Part shown: in pieces, positions 46,475-54,654 of the stretch | Layout: each line of letters starts with the position of its first letter | How positions within the stretch are numbered: the first letter of the stretch is position 1 | DNA from: Pseudorhodobacter antarcticus | Lineage (GTDB): Bacteria > Pseudomonadota > Alphaproteobacteria > Rhodobacterales > Rhodobacteraceae | DNA length: 64,000 bases | Reading direction: 5' to 3' | NCBI GenBank assembly: GCA_945862435.1 | Contig: CAMAXX010000008.1 | Location: 29,623-93,622, forward strand | Program-made: the position numbers and the translations under genes | The notes under the pieces: model-generated | The model's input: only the letters and a program-made list of their open reading frames with translations | What the model was told of the DNA's origin: nothing | Databases searched by the model: none

Positions 46475-47506
46475 TCAGCGCACAAACACGGCTTTCTCGG
46501 TCTCGCGGGCGTCGAACATGCGGAAGGCGGTCTCGGCCTCTTCCAGCGCAAAGGTGTGGGTGGCCAGCCGCTCAAGGTCGATCCGGTGCGTCTGGATCAG
46601 GCTGAGGATGTCGGCGTATTCGTCGATGCCGAAGTACCAGGAGCCGAAGATGGTGACCTGTTTGCGGATCAGCTGCTCACTGGGCTTGATCGTGGTCGTG
46701 GCGGCCTCACCCACCAGCGCCAGTTTCCCCATCGGGGCCAGCGCGTCGAGCGCCATGTTGTGGGCGACGCTTTGGCCGGAGCAGTCAATCGCGCCGGTCA
46801 GCCCCTCACCGCCGGAGAACTCTCTGATCTGGTCGGCCGCCACGGGATCGCGCGGGTCGAGCGCGAGGTCGGCCCCGAGCGACAGCGCGAAGGCCCGCCG
46901 TTCCTCGATGGGATCAAGTGCGACAACCCGGCCGCCCATCGCCTTGGCGGCCAGAACGCCGGCGGTCCCCATCGGCCCCATGCCCCAGATGCCGATACGC
47001 GACAGCCCGTTCACCCCAAGCTTGCGCGAGGCCGAGAAAAGCGTGCCAAACGCGTCCGTCGAGATCGCGGCCGCGAGGTGCGACATGCCCTTGGGGCTTT
47101 TCAACAGATTGCGGGCCGGAACCTTGAGGAACTCGGCGTTGCCACCGTCCATGGTGAAGCCCAGGCATTTCCACTTGGCGCAGAGATAGAAGTGCCCGGT
47201 GCGGCAGTGGTGGCAGACGCCGCAGCCGACGCCCAGGTATACCGCTACGTTGTCACCTTCCACGAACTCGGTCACCGCTTCGCCGATCTGAACCACGATT
47301 CCCGCAGGCTCGTGGCCGCAGACGAACTGGTTCGAGTCGCCGCCTGAAATTACAGCGTTGCCATAGTAAAGGCTAAGATCGCTGCGACAAATACAGGAGG
47401 CCTTGATCTCGACCAGAACTTCGTCAGGGCCGATGCTGGGCACGGGCACGGCGCGAATTTCGACCTGCTTGTTGCCCGGCAGGAAGACGGCGGTCATCTT
47501 GGGCAT
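46475..47506 (-). CDS. Zinc-dependent alcohol dehydrogenase (sorbitol/threonine dehydrogenase-like)
   Basis: A 343-residue medium-chain dehydrogenase. The catalytic zinc site has CICRSDLSLYYG and GHEPAG; the structural zinc loop has cysteines in GVGCGVCHHCRTGHFYLC. The NAD(P) fold is GMGPMGTAGVLAAKAMGG. It should oxidise a polyol or sugar to a keto-sugar. Its position between the permease and the ATPase gene makes it a likely first step on the imported substrate. Confidence 0.9.
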   Translation of the reverse strand: MPKMTAVFLPGNKQVEIRAVPVPSIGPDEVLVEIKASCICRSDLSLYYGNAVISGGDSNQFVCGHEPAGIVVQIGEAVTEFVEGDNVAVYLGVGCGVCHHCRTGHFYLCAKWKCLGFTMDGGNAEFLKVPARNLLKSPKGMSHLAAAISTDAFGTLFSASRKLGVNGLSRIGIWGMGPMGTAGVLAAKAMGGRVVALDPIEERRAFALSLGADLALDPRDPVAADQIREFSGGEGLTGAIDCSGQSVAHNMALDALAPMGKLALVGEAATTTIKPSEQLIRKQVTIFGSWYFGIDEYADILSLIQTHRIDLERLATHTFALEEAETAFRMFDARETEKAVFVR

Positions 47507-47531
47507 TGTAAGGCTCCTACCTTAAAGAGAG

Positions 47532-48350
47532 TCATTTGACGGCGCCGGCCGAAAGGCCACGCACGAACGAGCGCTGCATGGCCAAAAACAGCACAACGAG
47601 CGGGGCGAAGGCGATCAGTCCGGCGGCGGCGATCCCGCCATAGTCAACGCCGTAGCGTCCTTGCAGACTCGCGGCACCGACCGTGATGGTTTTGAGCGTC
47701 TCGGTCTGCAGCACAACGAGCGGCAAAAGATACTCCTGCCACGAGAACAGGAAGACGATCAGCGTCAGAGACATAAGGCCGGGCCGGGCCAGCGGCACCA
47801 CCACCGTCAAAAAGCCGTAGAGCGGGGTCGCGCCGTCCATTGTGGACGCCTCGATCATCTCGTCGGGCACCTCCTGCATCACCGTCCGCATCATGAAGAC
47901 CGCAAAGGGCATCAGCAGCGCGGCTTGGGGGAGGATCACGCCGAGATGGGTATCGATCAGCCCCATCGCCTGTAGATTGCCGTAGAGGGCAACGATGACT
48001 GACGGGGCGGGCACGACGAGCCCTGCGAGAAACAGCGCGAACAGCGCCTCGCGGCCGCGGAACCGCATCTTCGCAAAGGCGTAACCGGCCAGCGGCGCGG
48101 TCAGCAGCACCAAGATGGTGACGGCCACCGAAATCTTGAGCGAGTTCCAAAAGAAGGTCGAGAACCCGCTTTCGGTCCAGACGCGCACATAGTTTGCCGT
48201 CTCGATCGGCCAGGGCAGGCTGAGGGGTCCATTGAACAGATCGGCCTCGCTGCGCATCGAGGCCAGCAGCACGAGGTAGACCGGCGCCAAGGCGTAAAGG
48301 GCGAACAGCGCCAAGATGATCGTCTGGGAATGCCTAGTGATGCGGTTCAT
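47532..48350 (-). CDS. Sugar ABC transporter permease (MalG type)
   Basis: A 272-residue inner-membrane permease with six helices. The ATPase-coupling loop is VPDEMIEASTMDGATPLYGF, the conserved EAA-type motif. It begins MNRITRHSQTIILALFALYA from an ATG overlapping the stop of the MalF-type gene by 4 bases; the open frame runs 92 codons further upstream but those are out of the family. It pairs with the following permease. Confidence 0.92.
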   Translation of the reverse strand: MNRITRHSQTIILALFALYALAPVYLVLLASMRSEADLFNGPLSLPWPIETANYVRVWTESGFSTFFWNSLKISVAVTILVLLTAPLAGYAFAKMRFRGREALFALFLAGLVVPAPSVIVALYGNLQAMGLIDTHLGVILPQAALLMPFAVFMMRTVMQEVPDEMIEASTMDGATPLYGFLTVVVPLARPGLMSLTLIVFLFSWQEYLLPLVVLQTETLKTITVGAASLQGRYGVDYGGIAAAGLIAFAPLVVLFLAMQRSFVRGLSAGAVK

Positions 48351-49204
48351 TTGGCCCTCAGCAGTCGGAAGGCAATCGCGCTGAGGCTCAGCACGATGAC
48401 CAGAAGGACGACAGACAAGACGGCGGCGTAGCCGAAATCGCCCACGAGGAAGAAGGTTTTGTAGACGTGGGTGGTCAGCACTTCGGTGGCGTAGCCGGGC
48501 CCCCCTTGGGTGGTGACCCAGATCAGGTCGAAAAATCGCATTGCCTCGATGGCAGCGTACAGGCCGAGGAACAGCGTTGAGTTGTTGAGCAACGGCACGG
48601 TGATGTCGCGGAATTTCCGCCACCAAGGCGCACCGTCGACCTCTGCCGCCTCATAAAGCGATGGGTCGATGGACTGGATGGCACCAAGGTAGATTACCAC
48701 GCAGAAGCCGAAGAACGTCCAGGCGCCGACCACGTTAAGCGACACCAGCGCTGTGCTCTCTTCGGCGAGCCAGGCACCGGCGAGGTTGCCGAGCCCTACC
48801 ATGTCGAGCCCGTAGTTCAGCAGGCCGAAAAGCGGGTTGTAGATCCAGCCCCATATTATCCCGGCGACCACCAGCGGGATGGTGCGCGGGATGAAGTAAA
48901 TGGCGCTCATCACCTGAATGGTGCGCGGACCGCGCTCGGCCAGGATCGCGGCGAGCAGAAGCCCGGCCAGCAAGGGGAAGGCCAGCGTCAGCACGACCCA
49001 GATGGCGTTGTGGCTGAGCGCCGCCCAGAACACGGAGTCCGATCCAAGACGTAGATAGTTGGCCAGACCGACGAATTCCTGCGCGATGCCGTTGTCCCAG
49101 GAGAAGAACGAGTAGCCCACCACCTGCAGGATCGGCACGACCACGAAGGCCGCATAGAGCAGCAGCGCCGGCAACAGGAAGAGGTAAGCGGGGCGCGAGG
49201 ACAT
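48347..49204 (-). CDS. Sugar ABC transporter permease (MalF type)
   Basis: A 285-residue permease of the MalF/UgpA class. Its coupling loop lies in IDPSLYEAAEVDGAPWWRKF. It starts MSSRPAYLFLLPALLLYAAF and ends overlapping the next permease gene. It is the first permease gene after the binding protein gene, from which it is separated by a hairpin and a C-rich repeat. Confidence 0.92.
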   Translation of the reverse strand: MSSRPAYLFLLPALLLYAAFVVVPILQVVGYSFFSWDNGIAQEFVGLANYLRLGSDSVFWAALSHNAIWVVLTLAFPLLAGLLLAAILAERGPRTIQVMSAIYFIPRTIPLVVAGIIWGWIYNPLFGLLNYGLDMVGLGNLAGAWLAEESTALVSLNVVGAWTFFGFCVVIYLGAIQSIDPSLYEAAEVDGAPWWRKFRDITVPLLNNSTLFLGLYAAIEAMRFFDLIWVTTQGGPGYATEVLTTHVYKTFFLVGDFGYAAVLSVVLLVIVLSLSAIAFRLLRAK

Positions 49205-49236
49205 CGCGGGGGCAACCTTTCAGGAGAGCGAGGTGG

Positions 49237-49320
49237 GATGAACGAGCAGGATGAACGAGCAGGATGGACGGGCGGGCAGAATGGACGGGCGAGGCGGGCG
49301 GCAGAATGGATGGGCAGGAT
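49237..49320. repeat. Degenerate 13-base tandem repeats
   Basis: The unit GATGAACGAGCAG occurs twice exactly at 49237-49262, then as worn copies based on GATGGACGGGCGG and AATGGATGGGCAG up to about 49320. It sits in the gap between the binding-protein gene and the MalF-type gene, on the plus strand purine-rich. The repeats lie in a transcribed leader and could affect mRNA processing or be slippage junk. Confidence 0.7.
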
Positions 49321-49329
49321 GAATGGCGG

Positions 49330-49354
49330 GGCGGGCCGCGAGTGGCGGCCCGCC
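49330..49354 (-). terminator. Hairpin after the CUT1 binding-protein gene
   Basis: GGCGGGCCGC at 49330-49339 and GCGGCCCGCC at 49345-49354 form a perfect 10-bp stem with a 5-base loop. It lies just after the binding-protein stop codon in the direction of transcription and has no T run. Such hairpins after binding-protein genes usually protect the upstream message and lower permease expression. Confidence 0.65.
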
Positions 49355-49363
49355 GGATTCGGC

Positions 49364-50650
49364 TCAGGGGAGCCAGCGCTCGCCATTCGCGCCGGAGGTG
49401 ACCCACGCGGCCTGCATCGTCGTCAAGAACTCATCGGCCGTGACTTCACCACCGGCGAGGCGCTGCAACTCGGGGTAGAGGACCTGCGTCATGCTTTCGG
49501 GCAGGGTCGTGTGCAGGTCATAGAAGTTGGCATCGGGCGTCGCGAGGCCGCCGGTGAAGAACTCCTGTACCACGGGGTTTGCGCCCCACGCAGCCAATTC
49601 CTCGGGCGTCGTGCCGATGGGCACAGTAAAGCCCTTCTGCACCCAGACTTGCCGGCTTTCGGGCGAGACGAGGCAGTCGAGGTAGGCTGCGGCCGCGTCG
49701 CGGACCGCTGGCGTCGCGGCGGCGGAAAGCTGCCACTGCGAGCCCTCTCCCCACATCGTCCCGGATGCCACGCCCTCGGCGATAGGGGGCAGCATGAACA
49801 CGCCCAGATCGAACTCGGCACCCCGGATCATGTCCTGCAGGACCCATGTGCCGGTGATGGTCATTGCCGCCCGGCCTGACAAGAACAGCGCGTTGGCCTC
49901 ATCGTAGCCGACACCGTTGAAGCCGCGCGGGAAGTAGTCGGCCTTGGCCCAGTCCTGGAAGGTCTGCGCGGCCTTGAGGAAGGCCGGATTGGTCCAAGGC
50001 TCGTCGCCGAAGAGCACCTTCTCCTCAAGTTCGCGCCCGGCGGTCAGACCCAGAATCAGGCTGAAGGTGTTGGTCGCGGGCCAGCGGTCGCGGTTACCGA
50101 AGGCGACGGGAATGATCTCCTTGCCTTTCAGTGCAACCGCCAGCGCCTCGAACTCGGCGTAGGTGGTGGGCACAGCAAGGCCATTTTCCTTGAAGAGGTC
50201 CTTGTTGTAGTAGACCCCCATCAGGTCCTGTTCCATCGGCAGGCCATAGACCTTGCCCTCATATGAGTTGCGCCCCTTGTAAAACGCGTTGACCTGATCC
50301 CAGCCGTACTTCGCGTAGTAGTCGTCAAGCGGTGCCAGCGCCCCGACCCGCGCGTAGCCTGAAAGGACCGAGGCTGCGGGCCATGTATAAGCCAGATCCG
50401 GAGTCTTGCCCGCCGATACGGCGAGGCGGTAGCTGTCGCGGATGCCGATTGAGGGGGCGATGGTGCGCAGCACCTCGGCACCATTCAGCGCGGGCTTGCA
50501 GGTGGCGATCAACTCGTCCATCGCAGGGCCGGCGGCGGTGATGCCGCTTTGCGCGAACTGATCCCACTGAGTCACCACGACGGTGTCCTGGGCTGTAGCC
50601 TGTGTGGCGATAAAGAGCACGAGCGGCGCGCTCCAAGCGGTACGTTTCAT
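49364..50650 (-). CDS. CUT1-type sugar-binding periplasmic protein
   Basis: A 428-residue type 1 solute-binding protein. The signal peptide MKRTAWSAPLVLFIATQATA is followed by mature QDTVVVTQWDQFAQSG. Typical elements are DLMGVYYNKDLFKENGLAVP and YDEANALFLSGRAAMTITGT. It delivers an unknown sugar to the MalFG-like permeases. It is preceded by an isomerase gene and followed by the permeases. The regulator gene diverging from this operon carries a domain of the same fold. Confidence 0.92.
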   Translation of the reverse strand: MKRTAWSAPLVLFIATQATAQDTVVVTQWDQFAQSGITAAGPAMDELIATCKPALNGAEVLRTIAPSIGIRDSYRLAVSAGKTPDLAYTWPAASVLSGYARVGALAPLDDYYAKYGWDQVNAFYKGRNSYEGKVYGLPMEQDLMGVYYNKDLFKENGLAVPTTYAEFEALAVALKGKEIIPVAFGNRDRWPATNTFSLILGLTAGRELEEKVLFGDEPWTNPAFLKAAQTFQDWAKADYFPRGFNGVGYDEANALFLSGRAAMTITGTWVLQDMIRGAEFDLGVFMLPPIAEGVASGTMWGEGSQWQLSAAATPAVRDAAAAYLDCLVSPESRQVWVQKGFTVPIGTTPEELAAWGANPVVQEFFTGGLATPDANFYDLHTTLPESMTQVLYPELQRLAGGEVTADEFLTTMQAAWVTSGANGERWLP

Positions 50651-50711
50651 TGTCGTTCCTCCCGGTTAGACGTGACCCGCTGCCCCGATTTGGGGGCTGG
50701 CGGAAGATAAT

Positions 50712-51536
50712 TCAGAGAATGGATTTCAAGTAGGCCTGGGCGCGCCGGGCCATGCCATCGGGCTCGACGTTGCGGCGGTTAAAGCCGATCTCCATCGCCA
50801 GATAGCCGCTGTAGCCAACGTCACGCAGCGCCTGGATCAGCGAAACATAGTCCACCACACCGCTGCCTGGTGCGTCGCGGTTCACGTCGGCAAGGTGGAC
50901 GTGCTTGAGCCGCGCGCCAAGCCGGTAGACATAGTCGGTCGGCACTTCATTGCGGTAAAGCGTGTGGTATGTGTCGAACATCGCGCCCACGTTCGGGCGG
51001 TCAACAGCGTCCATCAGGGCGATGACGTCGTCACAAGAGTCGATCAGGTTGCTGTCGGCCGAAGTCGGCTCGACAACGACACTGACACCAGACGCGGCCG
51101 CATAGTCGGCGACTTCGGCCAGCGCGGCTGTCGTCCACTCCAGCGCCAGCGGCCGTGCTGTCCCGAACACCTGCCAACCAGCGACGTAGATAAGCGTCGG
51201 AGAGCCCCACGCGGCGCACAGGTCGGTGACCTTCTTGTACATGTCGATGGCGGCTGCGCGCTCGGGCGCGTCGGGGGACGCAACGTTATAGCCAGCGCCG
51301 CCACCGGGTGCTGGCAGCATGCTAGACACTTTGATCCCTTCGCCGTCAAGCACACGGCGAATTTCGTTACGGCGTTCAGTGCTCAGATAATCGGGGAAGG
51401 CATGCGGAGCCGCGGCCCCGATCTCGATCCCATCATAGCCGATGCGGGCGAGGCGTTTGATGACCTCTTCCAGCGGATAGGATGGCACCCAGACCGGGAA
51501 GCCCGAGTAGACCCAAGTGTTGAATGCAAGTTTCAT
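50712..51536 (-). CDS. Sugar phosphate isomerase/epimerase (xylose isomerase-like TIM barrel)
   Basis: A 274-residue TIM-barrel enzyme of the AP-endonuclease 2/IolE/IolI superfamily. It begins MKLAFNTWVYSGFPVWVPSY and has metal-site residues in VVVEPTSADSN, MFDTYHT, LKHVHLADVN and YLAMEIGF. ATG 51536 is preceded by GGGAGG. First gene of the first sugar operon, so it probably acts on the imported substrate or its keto form. Confidence 0.88.
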   Translation of the reverse strand: MKLAFNTWVYSGFPVWVPSYPLEEVIKRLARIGYDGIEIGAAAPHAFPDYLSTERRNEIRRVLDGEGIKVSSMLPAPGGGAGYNVASPDAPERAAAIDMYKKVTDLCAAWGSPTLIYVAGWQVFGTARPLALEWTTAALAEVADYAAASGVSVVVEPTSADSNLIDSCDDVIALMDAVDRPNVGAMFDTYHTLYRNEVPTDYVYRLGARLKHVHLADVNRDAPGSGVVDYVSLIQALRDVGYSGYLAMEIGFNRRNVEPDGMARRAQAYLKSIL

Positions 51537-51815
51537 CATGCCCTCCCAAGACATCGTTCGCGTTCGATGAGCCACAGACGTGGCGGATAGACCGCACCCT
51601 TCCCTCGTGGACCCCGGAGAATCACCCTCGGACACAAGTGGACTATAGGGGGCGAAGCAATGGTCGGAACCTGCTAAGTTGTCCAATTTGGACATTGTAT
51701 GGATCGGCTTCCAAAACGGACATGTGGACTGGGTCCCCTGCATTCGGGTAAGACAAAAGCACCAAGCCGGTCGGACAGCCCGGGTCCAATCGCCAAAGAT
51801 GAAAAGGGCGCCGCG
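51537..51815. promoter_or_regulatory. Divergent control region of the first sugar island
   Basis: It contains a perfect palindrome TGTCCAATTTGGACA at 51680-51694. Other half-site-like TGGAC and GGACA words occur around 51632-51645 and 51718-51727. The palindrome sits between the two divergent genes and is the best candidate operator for the adjacent regulator. It lies directly in front of an ATG at 51699, where a ribosome site is missing, favouring the later start at 51816. Confidence 0.6.
51680..51694. promoter_or_regulatory. Perfect palindrome, candidate operator
   Basis: TGTCCAA at 51680-51686 and TTGGACA at 51688-51694 are exact reverse complements around a central T. A dimeric DNA-binding protein would fit such a 15-base site. 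The winged-helix/solute-binding fusion encoded next door is the obvious candidate. Confidence 0.6.
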
Positions 51816-53594
51816 ATGATCGAACCGAATGGAGGCAGCCGCCGGCGCACAGCGGATGAACGTCCAGAGGGTCCGTACGAGCTCGGCGACGGGCAGTCGG
51901 CCGACCAGAAGGCGATCCGCGACGAACAGGTTCGCTTTGTCGATTTCGTCGCCCAGATCTACGACGAGGCCGAAACACTGCTAGGCCCGACCGGCAGCCA
52001 GCGCGAAATGCGCATGATCTTGCATCTGATTGCCAGCCATTTTGACGGCCATCTGGTGACAAGCTCTTCGCTCGCCGCTGCGTCGGGTCTGACGTACGGG
52101 ACGGCGCTTCGAACTATTGAAGACTTGCGCGAGCGCGGCTTGATTGTCTTGCGTGCGCGGACGGCCTCGGGGCGGTCGCAGTCGTTGCACCCGTCGGCCG
52201 GGCTGCTTGCACGGTGGCGTCAGTTTGCTTATCGCGGCGACGTGCTCATGCGCGGCACCCTGCGCAAGGAGGCTTCGCCGAGGCCGCGCCGGACCGTGCC
52301 GCCGGCGGTCCTGCCCCCGCCGGCTGCTCTTGAAACCAAGCTGAGCCTCGGGCGCGGCCTGCGGGTCCTTGTCCATGCCGATCCTACTTTCATGGCGATG
52401 CTGAACCTCAAGCGTCAGTTCGAGATGATACTTGGGACCAGCATCGAAAGCCGGGCCCACTCCATCGACCGGCTGAGGGCTGAATTGATTATCAACGCGC
52501 AAAGGGCAGTGTCGCTTTATGACATTGTCGCCGTCGACCTGCCGTGGTTCGGCGAGATGGCAGACGAAGGTCGCCTGTTGCCGCTGGATGCACTGATTGC
52601 CGAAACCGGGTTCGATCAGTCCGACATTTATCCCGACGCGTTGGCCAGTTCATCGTGGCAGGGCGTGCAGTACGGCGTACCGATCATGGTGTCCGGCGAG
52701 ATCCTTGTCTACCGCAAGGACCTGCTGGCCGCCGCCGGACTGAAGCCGCCGCGCACCGTCGAACAGACGTTGGCGGTTGCGCGGACCCTGCACGACCCCA
52801 AGGCGGGACTGGCAGGGATCAGCTGGAACGGCGGTCGCGGCACCCCCCTTGGCCACACCTTCATGATGATCATGAGCGCCTTCGGGCAGCCGATCATCGA
52901 TCTGCGGCCCACCGCCGATGGCTTTGACGCCGAAAACGTTTCGCCCGCCAACATGCGCCCGATGTTCCAATCCGACGCGGCGCGGCAGACGGTGGAATAT
53001 CTACTGGATCTGCTGGCAGTGTCGCCGCCCGGCATCTTGAGGATGACCTGGTACGACCGCGCGCGCACCTACGCCAGGGGAAGCGCAGCGATGGCCTATT
53101 CTCATTCGATTCTGGCGCCGGTTCATGAAACCGACCAAACCTCTCCCGCACATCTGTGCACCGGTTACGCCCCGCATCCGACAGGTCCCAAAGGACGGCC
53201 GATTGTGCCGATGGGCGGCTATTCGCTGGCCATCCCGGCCAACATCGCCGCCAATCGCATCAGTGAGGTCTGGCGAGCGCTCCAGACCCTCACCACCGCG
53301 TCGGCGACCAAGCTCTATCTTGCCAACGGCAGCCTTGCGAGCCCCAGAAGCAGCGTCAGCCGCGATCCCGAGGTAGCGGCCTTGTCGCCACTGATTTCAG
53401 CCGTGGACGATATGGCGCGGCAGGGGTACCTGCGGATGTGGCCGCGCCCTCCGGTGCCCGGCATCGCTGACCTCATAGCCATCGCAGGCGAAGAGATTCA
53501 CGACATTCTGACAGGCACAAAAACGACCCGCGAAGCGCTTGCGACAGCAGAGCACCGTGCCGAGTTGCTGCTGCAGTCTCGGCGCGACCTGTAA
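51816..53594 (+). CDS. Winged-helix regulator fused to a leaderless solute-binding protein
   Basis: A 592-residue protein. Residues ~58-146 form a MarR-like helix-turn-helix (REMRMILHLIASHFDGHL, SSLAAASGLTYGTALRTIED, RERGLIVLRARTASGRSQS). Residues ~175-560 are a type 1 extracellular solute-binding fold (LRVLVHADPTFMAMLNLKRQ, YGVPIMVSGEILVYRKDLLA, RGTPLGHTFMMIMSAFGQP). There is no signal peptide or membrane helix, so it should be cytoplasmic. By analogy it senses an imported sugar and controls the adjacent CUT1 operon. ATG 51816 has an AAAAGGG site; an ATG at 51699 would add 39 poorly conserved residues. Confidence 0.82.
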   Translation: MIEPNGGSRRRTADERPEGPYELGDGQSADQKAIRDEQVRFVDFVAQIYDEAETLLGPTGSQREMRMILHLIASHFDGHLVTSSSLAAASGLTYGTALRTIEDLRERGLIVLRARTASGRSQSLHPSAGLLARWRQFAYRGDVLMRGTLRKEASPRPRRTVPPAVLPPPAALETKLSLGRGLRVLVHADPTFMAMLNLKRQFEMILGTSIESRAHSIDRLRAELIINAQRAVSLYDIVAVDLPWFGEMADEGRLLPLDALIAETGFDQSDIYPDALASSSWQGVQYGVPIMVSGEILVYRKDLLAAAGLKPPRTVEQTLAVARTLHDPKAGLAGISWNGGRGTPLGHTFMMIMSAFGQPIIDLRPTADGFDAENVSPANMRPMFQSDAARQTVEYLLDLLAVSPPGILRMTWYDRARTYARGSAAMAYSHSILAPVHETDQTSPAHLCTGYAPHPTGPKGRPIVPMGGYSLAIPANIAANRISEVWRALQTLTTASATKLYLANGSLASPRSSVSRDPEVAALSPLISAVDDMARQGYLRMWPRPPVPGIADLIAIAGEEIHDILTGTKTTREALATAEHRAELLLQSRRDL

Positions 53595-53649
53595 GGGACA
53601 CGCCGCTTGCGAAAACATCAGCTTTATGGGGTTAACTGGACGGGTGCAG

Positions 53650-54654
53650 TCACGGTGTCAGGCCGAGCGAGCGCAAAACCTCTCGCGGGGCGGGTTTTCT
53701 CCAGATGATCTGAAAGCTGTCGGCCACATTGTCGCGCGTCACAGGGACTCCGGGCAAGGCGATCCAGGCAGGAATTGTGCGGCCCAGCAGGGCAAGGATT
53801 GTGGTCCGGGCGGCGACCACACCCTGTTGAAAGGGCTGCTGGGCCGCAACACTAACAAAAGGTTTGCCTGCGGCCAAAGAAATGGCGACATCTTCGCCAA
53901 GATCGACGGTCGCAATCACAATCGAGCGGCCAGCTTGCGCGAACCGGGTTGATACCGCCATTGCAGGCGTGTCCCAAACCACAAAGAACGCGGAAATCTC
54001 GGGATGATCCGCGATCAGCCGCTCGGCCAGATCGGCCGCTTCGTCCACCGCGCCGAACCGCAGCACATGGGTTTGCACGTCAGACCGGTTCGCCTGCATC
54101 CAGTTGGTGAAAGCAATCTCACGCTCGTTGGTGGCGAAGAAATCAGCGGCAAAGCCAAGGACGCCGACCGCCGCCCCTTGGGCCAGATGAGGCGCAAGCC
54201 CCGCAGCCGCCATCCTGCCAAGACCGAAATTGTCCGACGATACAAGCGAGGTGTAATGCGAGCCGGGCAAAAGGCCGGTCGGCACATTTTCAAGCAGCAC
54301 CAGACGGATGCCTGCCTCGGAAACCCGCCCGAAGGCCGCCGCAACCTGTTCGTTCGCCACCGGCAGGGCCACGATCGCATCCGGACTCGCTGCGATCAGC
54401 CGATCCAGTTCGGCCACCTGCCGATCCGCCGAAAATCTGCAATCGACCACCTCGGTGACCACCACTCCGCAATCACCGAAGACGCCCAGCATCCCGGAAA
54501 TCTGCAGCCGGGTCCAATCGCCGTCCAGCGTATGCAGCACGATGGCCACCCGTCTGGTTGCCGCCTTGACGGCGGCGATATCCTCGGGCAGCAGGCTGAC
54601 CCGTTCCGGCGGAGCTGCGCGTTCGCCATGGGGGCCAAGTCCGGAAATCGTCAC
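53650..54654 (-). CDS. Leaderless sugar-binding protein coupled to the ROK regulator
   Basis: A 334-residue type I periplasmic-binding fold (Periplasmic_binding_1/4 class) without a signal peptide. It is clearly homologous to the exported binding protein encoded at 57121-58242: both share VDLGE-VAIS, an AADFF motif (GFAADFF against FHAADFF), and the same order of blocks. GTG at 54654 overlaps the ROK stop as GTGA, so the start is well supported. Staying in the cytoplasm and translated together with a regulator, it probably senses the imported sugar. It could also be a decayed transporter part, but the sequence is intact. Confidence 0.85.
   Translation of the reverse strand: MTISGLGPHGERAAPPERVSLLPEDIAAVKAATRRVAIVLHTLDGDWTRLQISGMLGVFGDCGVVVTEVVDCRFSADRQVAELDRLIAASPDAIVALPVANEQVAAAFGRVSEAGIRLVLLENVPTGLLPGSHYTSLVSSDNFGLGRMAAAGLAPHLAQGAAVGVLGFAADFFATNEREIAFTNWMQANRSDVQTHVLRFGAVDEAADLAERLIADHPEISAFFVVWDTPAMAVSTRFAQAGRSIVIATVDLGEDVAISLAAGKPFVSVAAQQPFQQGVVAARTTILALLGRTIPAWIALPGVPVTRDNVADSFQIIWRKPAPREVLRSLGLTP

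Noticed and set aside
49237..49320. CRISPR array
   Set aside because: Units are 13 bases, contiguous, without spacers, and no cas genes are near.
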